From an uncultured Ruminococcus sp. (GTDB lineage Bacteria > Bacillota > Clostridia > Oscillospirales > Acutalibacteraceae): DNA of 8,989 nucleotides. This document shows positions 7,320-8,989 of the stretch, in pieces. Both the position numbers and the translations under genes were made by a program. The notes under the pieces are model-generated. The model saw only the letters and a list, made by a program, of their open reading frames with translations, was not told the origin of the DNA and did no database searches. Location of the stretch: positions 1-8,989 of the forward strand of contig CADCOF010000084.1 in the NCBI GenBank assembly GCA_902802975.1, read 5' to 3'. Each line of letters starts with the position of its first letter. Position 1 is the first letter of the stretch.

Positions 7320-8644
7320 ATAAGACTCTTATTATCAGATACGCTATCGAGCTTTCCACAGCACTTCCTGCGGCATTTTTGGCGATATTACCTGTCAGAG
7401 AATACAGGAGACTGATAAAAAAATATATAGCTGTTATGTTTATCATACTCATGACGACATTCATAGCAGGAGGAGCTGTGATATGCACACTGTTTGATCT
7501 GTCAACAAACATGGTGCTTACTCCGTTTTACGTTATTTTCTTTGCAGCATATAATTTCAGCTTTGAGCTGTCGTTTATCAAGAAACTGTACTGCTTTTTG
7601 ACGTCTTCCATGCTGTGCGGATTTTGTGCGATGTACAGTGTGTTTTTGACAGCACCTGCCGAGCTTACAAATACGGACAATGTGTATACTGTTTCATCGG
7701 GTATTATATGCATGGGAATAACCTGCCTATTATGTGTCGTGTTGTATAGGACATTTGCTGTTAAACTTCCCGAACTTTTTGAAAATAACAGCATTGATAA
7801 TATGTGGAACTGGCTGATCGCTGCACCGCTTATGATGACGCTGATCTGCGTGTGGATGACGCCGATAGATCCTAAAAACGTTATGGTGGGACGGCTGCGC
7901 ATGGTGAGCACTGCCGTTTTGCTGCTGATACCTATCGTGTTTTGGTTTTTTACGCATATCCAGTGGCGAGTTGCCAAAAACATGGCTAAAAATGCCGAAT
8001 TACAGCAAAGCTATGATATTCTTAAGCTTGAGGAAAAACAATATATCAACACACTCAGAGCATTTGAAGAAACACGCTCCCTGAGGCACGATTTTCGTCA
8101 GCATCTTCTGGTCATCAGCGACCTTGCGCACAAGGGAGATACGGAGAAACTCATAGAATACATCACCCCATTTATCGAAACATCGGGTAATACCCAAAAG
8201 CGGATATTTGAAAACTACACACTTAACGCAGTAGCTTGTCATTATATCGAGCTTGCAGAAAAAATGGAAACTAAAATTTTGTGGAATATAAACGTTCCCG
8301 AAACAATACCGTTTAAAGAATCGGATATTTGCGCTATGATCGGCAATCTGATAGAAAATGCGATCAATGCCGTTTCAAAGCTTCCGTGCAAAGAACGAGA
8401 AATACATTTTGCAATGGCTCTGAAACAAAATACTATGCTTATTATTTCAGTTACAAATCCGTATTATGGGATAATTGTATTTGACAAAAACGGATTGCCC
8501 AAAGCAACCGAAAATAATCACGGTATCGGGCTAAAATCTATAATGAACACAGTAAAACTTTATCAGGGCAGTATGTCGATAGAAACAAAGAATGGTTGTT
8601 TTGACGTTGGTATACTTTTGAATATTCCCGAAATGATCGGGTAA
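7316..8644 (+). CDS. GHKL-domain sensor histidine kinase (AgrC-like)
   Basis: From the ATG at 7316 the protein is 442 residues, the normal size for an AgrC/HPK10-type kinase. The N-terminal half is a polytopic membrane sensor with about six or seven hydrophobic spans, roughly at residues 7-25, 36-60, 66-82, 90-112, 126-146, 164-181 and 198-214. A short coiled linker (about 218-250) leads to the phosphoacceptor H258 in SLRHDFRQHL, then a GHKL ATPase domain with an N-box containing N344 and N348 (GNLIENAINAV) and a G-box NHGIGLKSI (401-409). All expected catalytic motifs are present, so it should be an active kinase for the adjacent regulator. Relatives often sense secreted peptides through the membrane domain; no peptide or AgrB-like processing gene is visible here, so the signal is unknown. 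It is the last gene of the operon, followed after 13 bases by a terminator. Confidence 0.95.
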   Translation: MNKTLIIRYAIELSTALPAAFLAILPVREYRRLIKKYIAVMFIILMTTFIAGGAVICTLFDLSTNMVLTPFYVIFFAAYNFSFELSFIKKLYCFLTSSMLCGFCAMYSVFLTAPAELTNTDNVYTVSSGIICMGITCLLCVVLYRTFAVKLPELFENNSIDNMWNWLIAAPLMMTLICVWMTPIDPKNVMVGRLRMVSTAVLLLIPIVFWFFTHIQWRVAKNMAKNAELQQSYDILKLEEKQYINTLRAFEETRSLRHDFRQHLLVISDLAHKGDTEKLIEYITPFIETSGNTQKRIFENYTLNAVACHYIELAEKMETKILWNINVPETIPFKESDICAMIGNLIENAINAVSKLPCKEREIHFAMALKQNTMLIISVTNPYYGIIVFDKNGLPKATENNHGIGLKSIMNTVKLYQGSMSIETKNGCFDVGILLNIPEMIG

Positions 8645-8657
8645 ACAGCAGACACAC

Positions 8658-8698
8658 AAAAAACGGCAAGCGGGAATTTTCTTCACTTGCCGTTTTTT
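8658..8698 (+). terminator. Rho-independent terminator of the two-component operon
   Basis: A 13-base perfect stem pairs 8658-8670 (AAAAAACGGCAAG) with 8686-8698 (CTTGCCGTTTTTT) around a 15-base loop. The core CGGCAAG/CTTGCCG is followed by a run of T in the plus direction. The flanking A and T runs make it symmetrical, so it may also stop transcription arriving from the right. Confidence 0.9.
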
Positions 8699-8989
8699 GA
8701 ATATCTGATAATAACATGGACATGTATCTCACTTGATCTGCCGTGGAAAAACTTAAGGCTTCCATTGTTGATTTTGCATCACATTTCTTTTTTTGCATGA
8801 TATTTTTGTAGGCATACACGGCGATATATAAACTTGAATAGAGTAACGTATCATTGATCAAGCAACAAATTACCGTGCGCAATTATAATTTTTTTCAAAG
8901 GAAAATTGCAATAGCAACGTGCAACTTTTCACAGAAAATTAACAATCTAAAGATATAACCAATGCTTGAGAGTCAGTTGGCAGCAGCAA
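8699..8989. other. AT-rich intergenic stretch with no convincing complete gene
   Basis: Neither strand has a frame with a good start and ribosome binding site. A minus-strand frame at 8538-8882 begins at TTG, lacks a ribosome binding site, and runs through the terminator and the kinase tail, so I do not call it. A consensus -10 hexamer TATAAT at 8884-8889 (plus strand) has no matching -35 at 17 bases. An ATG at 8962 opens a plus-strand frame (MLESQLAAA) to the right edge with only a weak preceding AAAG; it could be the start of the next gene, but nine codons cannot decide this. Confidence 0.5.

Noticed and set aside
8538..8882. Minus-strand 114-codon frame across the terminator
   Set aside because: It starts at TTG without a ribosome binding site, reads through the hairpin terminator and overlaps the kinase C-terminus; its sequence resembles no family I recognise. 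A decayed gene remnant in 8700-8880 cannot be excluded.
8879..8909. Inverted GCAATT/AATTGC around an A/T tract
   Set aside because: The six-base arms are AT-rich and widely spaced, which is expected by chance in this composition, and there is no terminator context.

Overview
The window looks like chromosomal DNA from a Gram-positive anaerobe of the Ruminococcus/Clostridia type. The basis is an AGGAGG-type ribosome binding site, an AgrA/AgrC-style (LytTR plus GHKL) two-component pair, and a very large Sec-exported surface protein built from Y_Y_Y, InlB-type and FG-GAP modules, which is typical of gut and rumen Firmicutes. This is inferred from gene style only; no rRNA, tRNA or other taxonomic marker is present.

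Layout: positions 1-6189 are one uninterrupted minus-strand reading frame of 2063 codons that runs off the left edge. It encodes the N-terminal part of a giant secreted or surface protein. In order it has a signal peptide, an FG-GAP/VCBS-type propeller with Asp/Gly-rich putative calcium loops, an unnamed beta-rich region with two alternating Ser/Thr/Gly-rich segments, an Fn3-like domain, InlB-related modules, a beta-helix-like region, another InlB-related module, and at least five tandem copies of a 92-94 residue Y_Y_Y-type domain. The C-terminus, and so any cell-wall anchor or dockerin, lies outside the window. The many plus-strand open frames across this region are antisense shadows.

Positions 6190-6578 form the divergent control region. 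It holds the ribosome binding site and leader of the giant gene, a weak candidate promoter for it, three direct repeats placed exactly 20 bp apart, a good sigma-A-type promoter facing right, and a 7-bp triple repeat just after that promoter.

Positions 6579-8644 are a two-gene plus-strand operon: a LytTR response regulator followed, with a 4-base ATGA overlap, by a multi-membrane-span GHKL sensor kinase. A strong hairpin terminator follows at 8658-8698. The last ~290 bases are AT-rich and have no convincing gene, apart from a possible promoter element and a possible gene start at the right edge.

Working model (inference): the kinase senses an extracellular signal, possibly a peptide, although no agrB/agrD-like genes are visible here. 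It phosphorylates the LytTR regulator, which binds the 20-bp-phased repeats and controls both its own operon and the divergent giant surface protein.
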